Of a DNA stretch of 64,000 nucleotides, positions 14,059 through 25,772 are shown in pieces. The notes under the pieces were generated by a model, which saw nothing but the letters and a program-made list of their open reading frames with translations, ran no database searches and was not told where the DNA came from. The stretch is from Galbula dea (Eukaryota > Chordata > Aves > Piciformes > Galbulidae), in NCBI GenBank assembly GCA_013399015.1, contig VWZX01002286.1:31001-95000 (forward strand). Direction: 5' to 3'. A program made the translations under genes and the position numbers. Each line of letters starts with the position of its first letter. The first letter of the stretch is position 1.

Positions 14059-15739
14059 ACTGCCTGAAAATTCTCATTGTCAGTTTGTTGTTATGTTTAC
14101 CATATAAAGCTTTCAGTAAAATTTATGCTACTTTGCTATTTCAGTGGAATATATCTGTTTGCCTCCCACCATTACCACAATGTTTCAACCAGCATTTTGT
14201 ATTTCAACATGGTAAGCAGACAAACATGGCTATCCATCGGTGCTTATTCAGTGCTGTAGTAAACTATTCATTGTTTTACAGGATTATTATCTTAAAGTAT
14301 TAAAGGTATTATTACAATATTGTTTCGTGTGCAGCAATACAAGCATTTTATCATTACCAACCCACTTAAGAGGATTCAAGGTTGCCCATGCAATTTGTAT
14401 TAATTCCTTCATTTTATTAACTATGCAATTTTAAAATGGATTTAAAAGCTTTAATTAAATATATATTTTTAGAAATAAAAGAAACATAGCTCAGAGGATG
14501 TGCATAACAGATAGTTAACTACTTGACTAAATAGCCTCAGAATGCCCAATCTCATTCTCCCTCAGACTAGGTGAAACGCAACCTTCCCATGTTGAAAAAT
14601 AGCAATTAAAAGGTCCAGCAATACTGCTGAAGCAGGAATTCCTTCCTGTCTATCTGTCAAGATTGCAGTTTCTGAAGGGTTTCTGAATTTCCTCAGTTTA
14701 CTCATCATTCTGTTTTACTACACAACTAAGTTAACACCATGAATAACACCACTGAATAACATGATCAGGTGTGCGTAAGCAACATCTTATAGAATAATGA
14801 CTTCCAGAGACGTTGCATGAATAAGTGCAACACATACTTTTTGTCAGTGTTTTTAGTCAAACAGTAGATAATATACAAATAAGATTGCAGGGAGATTTTC
14901 GTATCAAAAAAATGGGTTAAGATCAGTTTTGGACACTGGTTCCTTTTCTCACAAGTGGGACATAACCTATATAGAAAGCTTAGCAACGTTTTGAAAGCAA
15001 TGTTAGGGCCTGTGACAGAAACACTCATCTACCAAGACACAAATCAATTTTGACTTATTCTAACACTGCAAATTAATGGAGTAGTTCTGTTCAGCAAAAC
15101 AGTTCATTTTGACTGACATTTTCACCCAACTGTAACTTCAAGAACATTTAAACTAACTCAAACCAGGGCATTTAAAAATTCTTGTAAAAATTAACTCCAG
15201 TAGCCACTACCATTTTGTGAGAATTTATTGCTCTACTAAAATATAGGAAGTATTTTAGAGTTGTTGTGTTACATCTCTGCTCAGATTACATGAATTCAAT
15301 AATTTTTTGAAAAAATTATGGACAAAAGGAATGCAGAATGAAAATGCATACTCTAACAATGACCACTAAAAGGCTTTACAGAAACTAATCTGGAAGTATC
15401 TTACTGTATCCTGAGGGGTTTTTTAAGCTAGGAAATAAGACACATCAGACAGAGTGAAGAAAGAAAATCTATTCCACTAGCAACACATTATCCAATCACA
15501 GCACATCTGCCTTTCTTCTGTGATGACAAGGATGCACAGATGTTTTTTTAATATCCATAAACCAATATGCTAACTATAAAAACAAAGGAACGTATACAAT
15601 ATACTGCCAGTAATTCTATTAATCTAAGATAAAAATAAAGATGAAAACAGAATGAATCAGTTTCTTCAAACAAACTTCTACTTATAAATCAGAGTGCTAA
15701 AAAGAAATAAACACGTATGTATCCTAGTGATCTAACACC

Positions 15740-16080
15740 CATCCCAAGCCAGCCCCATCTTGTGTCACTGCCTAAGTCATGCAAATTACACCAGAACTGC
15801 CAGTTGACTAAGATTAATGACACTGCGCCAGCTTCTTTGTTTCTCTCTGCGGCCGTTTAGTGTGAAATACTATCCAAAAACATTATCTATCCTCTATTAA
15901 TCCCACAAATTTGTTCACACCATGCACATTGTTTAGGGCAATTTACAACAGGAACATACTGAGCACAATTGCATTTAATTACTTGGGTTCTAATTACATT
16001 CATTAAAGGCTAATAAAATAAATGAAACAGCTTTAAAAGCTTCTGCAAAACACATGGGTCTTGTCTCCCTCATGAAGCAT
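15740..16080. promoter_or_regulatory. Candidate conserved non-coding regulatory element
   Basis: This block differs in texture from its surroundings. It has a perfect octamer ATGCAAAT (15779-15786, POU-type), several homeodomain TAAT cores clustered at about 15975-16025 (including TTTAATTAC, CTAATTACATT and CATTAAAGGCTAAT), a SOX-like ATTGTTT near 15930, and no recognisable repeat. Clusters of such sites are typical of developmental enhancers. Conservation cannot be measured here, so the call is inference from motif density only. Confidence 0.35.
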
Positions 16081-16168
16081 ACTGTAGAGGTTTGATGTGA
16101 AACATGGATTTCAACATATATGTCTGCCTATTATGTAGCTGTAATACGCACAAAGACATTGAATGCAT

Positions 16169-16190
16169 ATTTATTTATTTATTTATTTTA
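16169..16190. repeat. (TTTA)n microsatellite
   Basis: About five consecutive TTTA units. It lies just beyond the candidate regulatory block at 15.74-16.08 kb and has no coding potential. Confidence 0.85.
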
Positions 16191-17324
16191 ATATATAAAC
16201 CATATGCACATCAGTTCTGAATGATCCTGAATACTGCTGATACTTATTTATATTACTAGTCATGAAGATGCCAGGCACCCCAAACTACTTTTTAATGTGG
16301 TATGTTGTGATGGAGGAATATCAGTTTTAACATTCCAACCCAGTTCTTTTAACTGTTTCCACCTGTACTACAGGGTTATTCCCCCATTTTCTCTCATCTT
16401 ATATGTGCTTTATAAAAGATATAAGCTGACATCAGAAAGAAAGACAGACAGCAAGAAAGAGAAGAAGAAAAGAGCAGGGAAAACCACATTTCTTTATGTG
16501 GTATATAGTCTTAAAAATATTTTGCCAACACTCATTTCTGACATTCATCTGAGGATCTGAATTTTTTCTTAGTAGCTATTTACATTAAAAAACACATTCT
16601 GCACACTAGGCAGTCTACATAAATCCCCCATGGTGGTTAAAAATGCAGCTTGCTAATAACACAATTTTCTAATTCTTACATTTCTATGCTATTTCCATTG
16701 TGCTTAGAATGCAGTTTATGGCAAAAGACAGAGCCTGGAACATGCTGTTGACAACGGTGCCAGAGAGAATTCAGCACTGGATATTTAGAAAAAGAGTGCT
16801 TCTGGTGAGTTCCTCTCATTACAACTATTCATCGTTCTTGGATTTACAAGAGGATGACCTTAGCAATCGGTGAAAGAAACAAAGTTCTAGCTAATCCATA
16901 CTATGTACATACATGACCTGAAGATGTATTGTGGCACTTGGAAATTTAAGACTCTTCAGTATTCTGCATCACAAATATAATGGTAATCAAACACGTCTGC
17001 CAACAGTTAAAAAGTAGATAAGCTTACACACATTTTTGTTTCATGAAGAAATGCAAATACAGGGAAAAAAACCCCCAAAACTAAAAACAAAAACACAGCC
17101 CCAACCAAAACAAAACAGTCTTGAGGATTAACCTCCAAGTACTACAGAATTTTAATAAAAGTTTTAAGTAAACACTTAAAAGATTGGTGATGATTCTCTG
17201 AAGTAAATCAGGTCCATCCAATGTTATCTTCCTCTTATAATTTAATAAACATTCTCTGACTATTAATCATTTAATTTAAAAAAATAATTTAACAATTTCT
17301 GGAGATTTCATCCATTACGGACTT

Positions 17325-17342
17325 CCCCCCCCCTCCCCCGCC
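17325..17342 (-). repeat. C-rich run (G-rich on minus strand)
   Basis: Nine C, one T, five C, G and two C in a row. The complementary G runs could contribute to a quadruplex, but only two long runs are present, so a stable structure needs the nine-G run to supply two tetrad stretches. Weak. Confidence 0.6.
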
Positions 17343-19825
17343 TTTGGAATATGTTTTACAAGATGCATGCTGTGCTGGTACAGCACTTTAGGCAGTTTAA
17401 CCAAGAGCAATAAAATAACCATGGCTATGTGTACCATTTTAGAAAGTTCACCTTAAAATTATACAACTTTGCCACATACGCATCTCAAACTGTTTCTTAT
17501 TATGAGCACAGGATCAATTTCTTTTGCAAACTACTAAAAGGGCAGACATTAAATAAAAAAAAAATCATATGAATCCCTCATTCAGATATATAAACCCCTC
17601 ATTTGTGAATCAAAATTTGCTTTGGAGAATGGAGGAGGGGCACCCATCCTGCACAACAAAGCAGCAGCTCCATACAGCTGCCATCTGGCTTCCTCCTGCA
17701 GTTCACTTCCCATAGCAAACAAGATCCATAGTTTAAGGAGTGTTGGGGAAGGGAGAGGGGGCTGCAGTTTTAACCTCACAGCTTTATGATGGGGCATTTT
17801 TCTGCTCTATAAAAACTTCTCTTAATATAGGAGAATGGAAGTCTCAGGAAATTGTTAGTAGGATAGAAAGCCTTTCACTTAGGTATTTCTGGTTCAGATC
17901 CACATCAACTCAGTGATAACTAAATATAATTACCACCTAAAGGACTTTTTAATGAAATGAGTTAGTTGATCTCAGTACAATACCTAGTGAGCAAGCATCC
18001 ACATCACTAAAAGCAATACCAAATACAATAAACTCTTTTCTCCTCACTGTGCAGAAATTGCTTCTCACCAGTAGCAGCAGCTGAACACATTTCAAACATT
18101 AAAGCATAAACCAAACTATTTTAACTACAAGAGATGAAGGAGTGCTAAAAGTATCACAGAGTCAGTAAGGGGTCTACCACATGATATGTTGTTTATGCTT
18201 AAGTTCATAAAAGCACAAACCTGTCAACTTTCAGGTAATGTTCTAATGTCTGTTGTCCTTACCTTTCCTTGAGTAATAGTGGAAATCTGATTAGAAAAGA
18301 ATCTAACAGTTTAGCTTTGCATATATCTGGAGTACCTAAAGACTCAAATTGACAGACATGAATTCTCTATTTTTCTTGCATGCTATATAATACAGCATGC
18401 CTTCACCATTTTGCTACATTCACAAAATAGCAATAGACCCAAAGATTCTGGCTGTGTACTCTTGATGGGTCTATCAAAGAAAGATGACTATAGCATAAAT
18501 ATATTCTGAAGCAATGATAAAGGTGCTGGTTTAAGCAGTATGCTAAAATCTACCAGTCTACCAGTTGCAAAACAGTAAGTAGACATGTCCTTTCCGAATA
18601 AATTATAACTCATATCAATGAGAGCCCTAAAACATTTAATTGAAATCAATGGAGTTTTTCCATTCCTTCAGCAGGATGTGACTTTATGCACGTTAACATT
18701 GAGGTATTCAACCTAATACACAGACAGTTTACATCATGATGAAACGAAAGACAATTCCTTTCCATAGCTGAATAGCAGCATCCAGTTTACAGTCAAAGTA
18801 AAACAAACTTAAAAATTAAACATTCATGTTGCTGGAAAGGTCAAACTCCATTCTAATACCATACCACTAAATGCATAATATCCATTAAGACCAATCAGTG
18901 AAAAACACCAACAAAATTAATAAATACAACCCAAAAGCTAATGACCTCAATCCCTAGCAGCCCCTTGACCCTTATTACTACAGCTGCTGGTGTAGGAAAG
19001 GATTAAAGGGAGCTAGAAATCATTGGGTTAACATACAAGGGATCAGAAATTTGACCTTGGTTACTTACAACATATATCCTCTACTAAAAATGAGTATACG
19101 AGGAGAATTAGAAACAGAGCTAGCAAAGGTCAGCTTGAGTGCAGATAAACTAAGAAAGGGAGGCCTGAAAGGCAAAAAGGTTTCTCCCACAGCACTTTGT
19201 TGTAACCAAAACGGTCTAAGGACAGAAGCAGGATTAGGGCAGCTGGCATTGTTGAGCACACTGGATAACCTTTTGGGCACACAAACCCTTCTTCATGTCT
19301 TAAACAGAAGGAGCAGCTTTCAAAGTTAAATAACAGAACAACTACTCACCATTTGATACGTACCACCAGGTCTATATGTTATAGGACATGTGAATAACAT
19401 CCTCATCACCACAACTACAAAAGTGGACTCCCTCACTAATTGCAATCATAAATTCAATAATTGTAACTCTTTTTGTCAAACTGGCTCTGACGTACTCCTA
19501 TAATAAGATCCTTTCCTTAACATTTTTAACATCAAAGATGGTAATCTACAAACTAAAATGCACAGAAACCCACAGACTAACAAACTTAACTTCATAAACC
19601 TGCAACCATCTGAAACACACACATCAGGTATCCTCAGGTGCCACCCCATTCACTTTGAAGAAAAATTTAGTGATACCATCCTAGGAACCAAAGAAGACAT
19701 TTAGTCAAAAAGTGCACTTCTATAAAAAGATCATGGTTATTTGAAACCTGATTTGATACCTGAGCATCGTAGAGGGAATGACAGCTGTCAGGTAACACTG
19801 TACTTGGTACTTAAAATCATTAACC

Positions 19826-20028
19826 AATTTTTTCACAGTGAGGGTGCCAGAGCACTGGAACAGACTGCCCAGAGAGGTTGTAGAGTCTCCTTCTATGGAG
19901 ATATTCCAAAACCCATCTGCACGCGCTTCTGTGTGACCTCGTCTAGGGAATCCTGCTGCGGCAGGGGGGTTGGACTAGATGATCTTTCAAGGTCCCTTCC
20001 AACTCCTAATATTCTGTGATTCTGTGAT
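19826..20028 (+). mobile_element. CR1 LINE 3' end
   Basis: Sense-orientation CR1 remnant. It starts inside the conserved segment 'gagcactggaacagactgcc' (RHWNRLP-coding part of ORF2), runs through 'ggttggactagatgatcttt' and 'aaggtcccttccaactc', and ends in two terminal octamers (ATTCTGTG ATTCTGTG). That terminal form differs from the TCTATGA form of the copies at 13.7 and 36.2 kb, which suggests a different CR1 subfamily. The residual reading frame is interrupted. Confidence 0.93.
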
Positions 20029-21087
20029 AAGCAATTCTAGGAGAAGATGCTACTTAGAAGATTTCTTCCAAGAACTACCTTGGCCTTCTAACAATCTCTA
20101 ACCTCATAAAACTCACCATCAGAAAGACCCTAGGTACAGTACACAGACACTGAACGAATGAAGAAAGAAACATAAAATCTGACAACATATCTCTGTTATT
20201 ACTGTAGTAAATAATCTCTCAGCAGAACCACCACTATCTTTCAATTCTACAACTGCACTTTCAGGAATATGATACAGTTTATCCCAGTAACCTGCCATCA
20301 CAACAGCTATGATGCATGTAAAACTAAGCAAAAACTACATATCAGAGTAAATTGACACAGTTCATAAAGGAAAAAAGTACCTATTTGTGAATTTCTCTCA
20401 GTAGTCTCTGTTTCTGATCTCTCAGAACTTCCTCTCTGATTGCTCATACACTATGCCCTTATACTCAGATAAACTACAAACGTCAAAAATCTGGTAAGCA
20501 AAACTTACAACTCTGCTGGATGACAAAAATCATGGATGCAAGACAATAGTACATTTATAGCACATTTTAATCTCTCTTCCCTCTTTCAAAGATTAAACTG
20601 TGTCACAAGCAACAAACATCTCTCTCTTCCGGAAGTACCAACTGTTTTTCTTTTAGGGATGATGTATGCCTGCTCTCTCTGAGCAACTGTTCCCAACCTT
20701 TCTTTTGCTGCTGTTTTTATTTCAGACATGGAAGACAGGCTTGTTTGTCTGCAAGACTAACTTTTCCAAATATTCCAATTGCTCCATTAGAAGATAATAC
20801 TTCTATCTACAGACCTCTTCCTGCATTTCTTTAAAGTCAAGCCTGTTGACAGCTCAAGTAAAAATGTGAGAAAATTAAAACACAAATAATGGCATAATAA
20901 AACTTCAGTTTCATTCTAATATCATAATTTTGAAACTTAAGGAGGTATTTTCTACATTTAAAAAGTTTTTTTAAGCATAACCAGTAAGCTTTTAAATGGT
21001 ATTCCTGCACCTCTGAATCTGAATAATTAATGTTTAACCTTTTTCTTGGGGAAAAAAAAGGTTGTTTTTGACAAACATATATTCATT
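20029..21087. other. Intergenic DNA, nothing recognised
   Basis: AT-rich unique-looking sequence between two CR1 remnants. Only chance-length open frames are present, and no RNA gene or motif cluster stands out. Confidence 0.55.
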
Positions 21088-21181
21088 GTGTCTAGTGGAG
21101 TCCCTCAGGGGTCGGTACTGGGACCAGTGCTTTTCAATATATTCATTAACGACCTGGATGAGGGAACAGAGTGCACCCATT
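21088..21181 (+). mobile_element. CR1-like LINE ORF2 fragment (reverse-transcriptase core)
   Basis: A short stretch reads without a stop as SGVPQGSVLGPVLFNIFINDL, the reverse-transcriptase motif block of CR1-type LINEs, followed by D-E-G-x-E-C-T. The strictly conserved PQG and LGPxLF residues are intact. The fragment lacks the FADD catalytic block, both ends of ORF2 and any 3' tail. An isolated internal piece is unusual for CR1, which normally keeps its 3' end, so a later deletion or an old rearrangement probably removed the rest. Confidence 0.8.
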
Positions 21182-21189
21182 CATGTTTT

Positions 21190-21760
21190 CATAGGTAACT
21201 CCTGTAACCCCTCCCAGTCTTTGTTTTACTAGACTAAGCAAGTTAAGCTCTTAAATTTACTTGAGGCTATACCTTACCCTGTTCAGCTGCATCCACCTCA
21301 GTTGAACTAATCATTATCGAAAGCAGATAACCGTATATGCACTGCAGTATTCCAGGTGATATTCAGACATACTTTTGTATGCTTGTAAGCTCTAGTACAA
21401 CAGAATTAATACTTACCTGTCTTTACTATAAAGATTCACTATATCAGATCCACAAGAATCTCCAGCTCTTTATATGCAATTTATAGCAGAAATTCTTGTT
21501 ATTTTCACTTCATATTACTAACTGTTATCCCATTTTGCATTACTACATGCTTCAAGGTTACCCAGCAGTAAGGTATTTTTGCACAAAGGTCTATCTCTCA
21601 TCTGCTCCAATACCTACCGCTCCAGTATTAGCACGTATTTTTTGTGTCAGTGTCATTAATGAAAATACTAAATAAGATAGCCCCTGAAGCATTCCTTGAA
21701 TAAGGTTATTGCTGCATCTGGTATTTTCCTTTTCAATAACAACTATGGTCTCCTTACACA
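21190..21760 (-). mobile_element. Ancient CR1/L3-type LINE remnant (antisense), highly diverged
   Basis: Several pieces resemble the antisense of old CR1/L3 elements, in the expected order: a 'ctagactaagcaagtt' piece near 21230, a 'gcagtattccaggtg' piece near 21343, and a 'cattaatgaaaatactaaataag' piece near 21655 followed by a 'gcattccttga' piece. The sequence is too diverged for any reading frame, and the boundaries are approximate. The call rests on remembered repeat consensus and should be confirmed with a repeat library. Confidence 0.5.
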
Positions 21761-24700
21761 TTTTTTTTAATCTTAATTTATAAATACCTCCATTACATTA
21801 CAAATTTAGTTTCAGAACAACACCATAGCCTAGATATTTAGTGACAACACACTGAAAAAACGTTAGCCATCACAAATGTGTAACCGGATTGTGACATTAA
21901 CACTAACATTTGTTCTCCACTCTGTATCTGGAAAGCTAATTTCCCATGGTTACACAAGTACTAGTAGGGTTTCCCCTCTCTAATAATATTTCAAGAATAG
22001 GAATGTATCTAATATATCCAAATATATACTAGACCCGTGGGTGCTTTTCCAGTAGGATCTGTTTAACAGCTCTTCCAGAATTGCAGCAGCATTTGCAACT
22101 ACCTCTAAAAGACAAAGGTAGGTATCTTTTGGTTTTTAAAGCATAGCATAGTGATAATACAATGCTTTTCAAAAGCATAACAAAAAGAGGTACATTTTCT
22201 TGGCTTTAGAAGATAAAAAGTCAATATCCCCCCAAACTAGAACACATTGGCAGGGAAACAAACATACTGTAGTAAATGTTGCCTCAGTATTATTATACAC
22301 TAACGCATGATCCATTGAAAATGACAGGAAAAAAACACAGAATACAATTCTGAGTTGCCTTCAAATAGGGTAAAGAGCAATAGACTTTCTCTTTTCCCAC
22401 AAATAAAAACAGAGCAGAATCTTCAAGAGCAAATGAATCAATTTTTCTAATTTCAGTAAGAATCTAACTTGGTAAAAGGCCTAAAAGATTTATAGTTACA
22501 AAGAAGTCTTTGAAGTAATAAATAATAACAAAATGAGGAATAAAATATTATACTGCTGTATCAGTAACATAAAGTACACTGAAAATCAGATAACTTGAAA
22601 GCTTAAGTATCAAATTTAAAAGCTCTACCAGGTAGCTTTTGGATCATTGGCCTTTTGGACCAAATCCCATAGATGTTTTTGGACCAATTCCCATGGGCTG
22701 TTAGAATAAAGTCAGAGCCTCCACACTTAATCATACAGAACAATGGCACAGGTCTCATTTTTTTCAGTTCATACTAATTCCACAGTGAAGGCACAAAAAT
22801 TAAGAGCTAACTAGCTGTTACAGGATGAATTGGTATTGAAATACACTAAAATGCACAATTACCCATTTTACTGTTGATTAAAGCAAAAGATTTTAAGGAA
22901 AGAAAGAAGTACACAGACTTTTCTTCCTTGGCTTATTTTTGTTTCTACTGATGCATGGCCGAAAAGTGTAACAACAGGTAAAAAGCTATTTATTTTCTCC
23001 CCATCTCTTCTCCTCCACTACAGCCAGAAAAGTTCCTTGCTACTCCCAAGCTGTCTCACTCCTGTTTTGTAGCTTTCTATCAATTTCAAGCAGGTTGAAA
23101 GTTTAACCCTTTGGATCTTATGTGACACTAAAATGTGGCTAGCAAGAATTTGTTAGAGTTAATACAATAATACAATCTCTAAAAGACAGCTACATCTACA
23201 CCCCAAAAATTGTACTGGAATAACCCTCCACAGTAGTGACTTGTAAATCTTTTATTAAATGGAGCATAATACACTGCTTGTCCTTAATGGACTAGAAAAT
23301 ACATTAATAGTATATACATTTTGCAGTGCTGATGTTATAAAAGAAAGCATTACTATACTTATTAATGGTGAATACTGCTTTATAAGCATCACTCAAATAT
23401 ATTACTTTGAAGCTGGTTTACAGATACTCTTATCTGTTATGATATGGCTTGGCTGCAAATCTATTAATCTGAACCAGACTGTAGCATACCTGTGATGTCC
23501 TACAAGCACTAATTGATAAGATTTTCCAATTATAAATTTCACTTCATTCTTATGAATGCAGTAAATGAAGACACTGAAGTGAACGAGATCTAATTTTGGA
23601 TAAGACTCTAGTCCTTGTTAAAATGTTATTACTTCAGAGCTGGTTATATATCATCATTGATATAACAATAACAGATGTCTTATTTGTGCATTCTTTTTCT
23701 GCCTGCCTTTCAGCTACGATTTTACAACTTGTAAAGAATTAGAAAAAATTGCTAAAGGATTTAGAAGAGACTTCTGCAGTTTTATTTAGATGACAAGTGT
23801 AATATTGTTTTTACAAACTCATAAACTAACACAACTCTGATTCGAAAGACTATATTCTTTTTATCCTTCCAAGTCTGTGAAATTATTGATTTGGGGCTAA
23901 GTTTATCAGTAAAGATTACTACATATGATAATGGTGACAGGTAAGTGGTAGGGCTAACCATCAGGATACTGCCACAGAACGCTTACACTTGCAAGTAAAT
24001 GTATATAAGCTACAGCATTGTATTCTCCCGAGTTTTGTATGAATCAAGCTTTGATTAGTGATTCTATAAATAAATTAAATTAGTAGTGATTGATTTGAAG
24101 CTGTTTCCTTTTCACTACTCTGTCCTTCAAATCAATAAGCAGGAAGATTATAATTACTACTTAAAAGTTCCCTAACTAAAGTTCTTTTCTGTGGCATTTC
24201 ATTGCCAAGAACAATGACTGGACTGGGATTAAACAATCAACCAAAACATGGAAAAAATTTGAATTTGCATTTTTTTTTATAAAAATGTCGGGGGGTTTAC
24301 CAGTGTGCTAGCATTTTTCCCCTTCAAATGTTTGAAATAAGACCTCCATTAAACTAACCTGTACAGTTTCATCACTGTATATGGAAACTGGGGGAAAAAG
24401 AACTCAATTTTGCACAAGGTTTTTTTTTCTGTAAAACCTTAAACTAACCTAGTTTTGGCATGGAGGTTAATGTTAGGACTCAGGAAAGGGTTAACTTTTC
24501 AAAGGTATTCATAGAAAAGCCTTGTGGCATGTGAAAGAAACATCATGCATATCTGTAAACTAATAGAATATGTATTTCAATTAATTATCAGCCTGAATTC
24601 CTGCTAGAACTAGAAAACAGTTCTCCTGTTCCCCACATGAGCAGTCTGAAATAGCTAAAAAAAATGCTGAAGCTCTAGATTTTAAAATTAATAAAGAATT

Positions 24701-25553
24701 TTACAAGTAATTATTGCAGGAATTTCAACCTTTGCCACACTTCACTGGAAACTTTGTTTTCTGAGGACTGCATAATCAAATTCTTAATCTATTCACATTT
24801 TCAGCTGCAGTTTACGAAATCAAATTTCACCCAAAAGCTCTTGAGATGTTGCTCTCCAATTATTTTTGACCAAAGCTATATAAACCCCATTCCTGTTCAG
24901 TGACTAACTCACATTTATGTCTGTGCAGATGGGTACAGAAATCCACATTCTGAAGTAGCTGGAGGAAGCTACATATCCAGGCTTGCTAGATAAGCCCTGC
25001 AAAGCAAAAGAGATCACTGATTAACATACTACCACATTAACACTACTATTTGGTTTCTGGACCTGAGCTGGACTCACAGTGACCAGCTCAGAGCACAGAA
25101 AGAGCAGTTCACATGCTATTGGATCACTCTGTATAGATGTAGACCTTAGATATGCTTAGGTGTTGTAAACACCTTAGGTGTGTGTAGCACTGAAACATTC
25201 AAGTGTATTCTGAAGTTCTTTTGGTTTTGAGTCCTGTCTCACCTACAGCAATCAGCTATGTTGAAAAGCACAGAGTGCAGGTACAGCATCAGTTATACCC
25301 ATTCTACTGTCTAACGTATGACTAACTCTGTGCCATGCAGCAGACCTGGCCTATAAGCTGACCAGTATAAAAAAAGTTCAATTCAGCTTATTTCATAGAA
25401 GTTTTCCTTAAATTGTATTTAATTGAAAAAAAAAAAAAGTGTTTAAATTCCTACTGATGCAAATTCTGAATTTTACATAGATGTGGTAAATAAAAGACAC
25501 AAAAGAATTTTAATCAGTTCTGATTTGTAGAAACTAGGCCTACGTGGTATACC
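21761..25553. other. Intergenic DNA, no gene recognised
   Basis: AT-rich sequence without supported exons. It holds a small 24-base tandem duplication at 22.65 kb. The 78-codon frame at 23259-23495 shows no recognisable domain and no splice or promoter context. Confidence 0.55.
22653..22700. repeat. 24-base tandem duplication, two copies
   Basis: The core TTTTGGACCAA[A/T]TCCCAT occurs at 22653 and again at 22677, a period of 24 bases, with two differences in the shared core region. A shorter, poorer copy of the TTTTGGA start precedes it at 22637. This looks like a local slippage duplication. Confidence 0.8.
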
Positions 25554-25772
25554 AAAGGTTGGATAATAGGAAAAATTTCCTCACAGAAAGGGTTGTGAGG
25601 CACTGGAACAGGTTGCCCAGGGAAGAGGTGAAGTCACCACCCCGGCACTATTTCAAAGACATATAGATGTTGAGCTAAGGGACATGGTTTAGTGGTGACT
25701 TGGCAGTCTTAGGTTAACGGCTGAACTTGATGATTTTAAAGGTCTCTTCCACACAAACAGATTCTATGATCA
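25554..25772 (+). mobile_element. CR1 LINE 3' end, diverged
   Basis: Sense CR1 remnant. The segments 'aggttggataataggaaaaa', 'ggcactggaacaggttgccc', 'tagtggtgacttggcagt' and 'gattctatgat' appear in the order of the CR1 3' end. The reading frame is broken and the 3' end carries a single recognisable terminal repeat. It belongs to a subfamily similar to the antisense copy at 13.7 kb, which has the matching 'ccaagtcaccactaaacca' segment. Confidence 0.92.

Larger units (their letters stand above)
14059..19825. other. Intergenic DNA, no gene recognised
   Basis: No coding sequence can be supported. The stretch holds a candidate regulatory block at about 15.74-16.08 kb, a TTTA microsatellite at 16.17 kb and a C-rich tract at 17.3 kb, all listed separately. 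The 87-codon frame starting at 16297 ends in a lysine-rich, low-complexity purine run and is unlikely to be real. Confidence 0.6.

Noticed and set aside
13834..14303. Overlapping plus-strand open frames
   Set aside because: They run across an antisense CR1 insertion and its flank; neither is a host exon.
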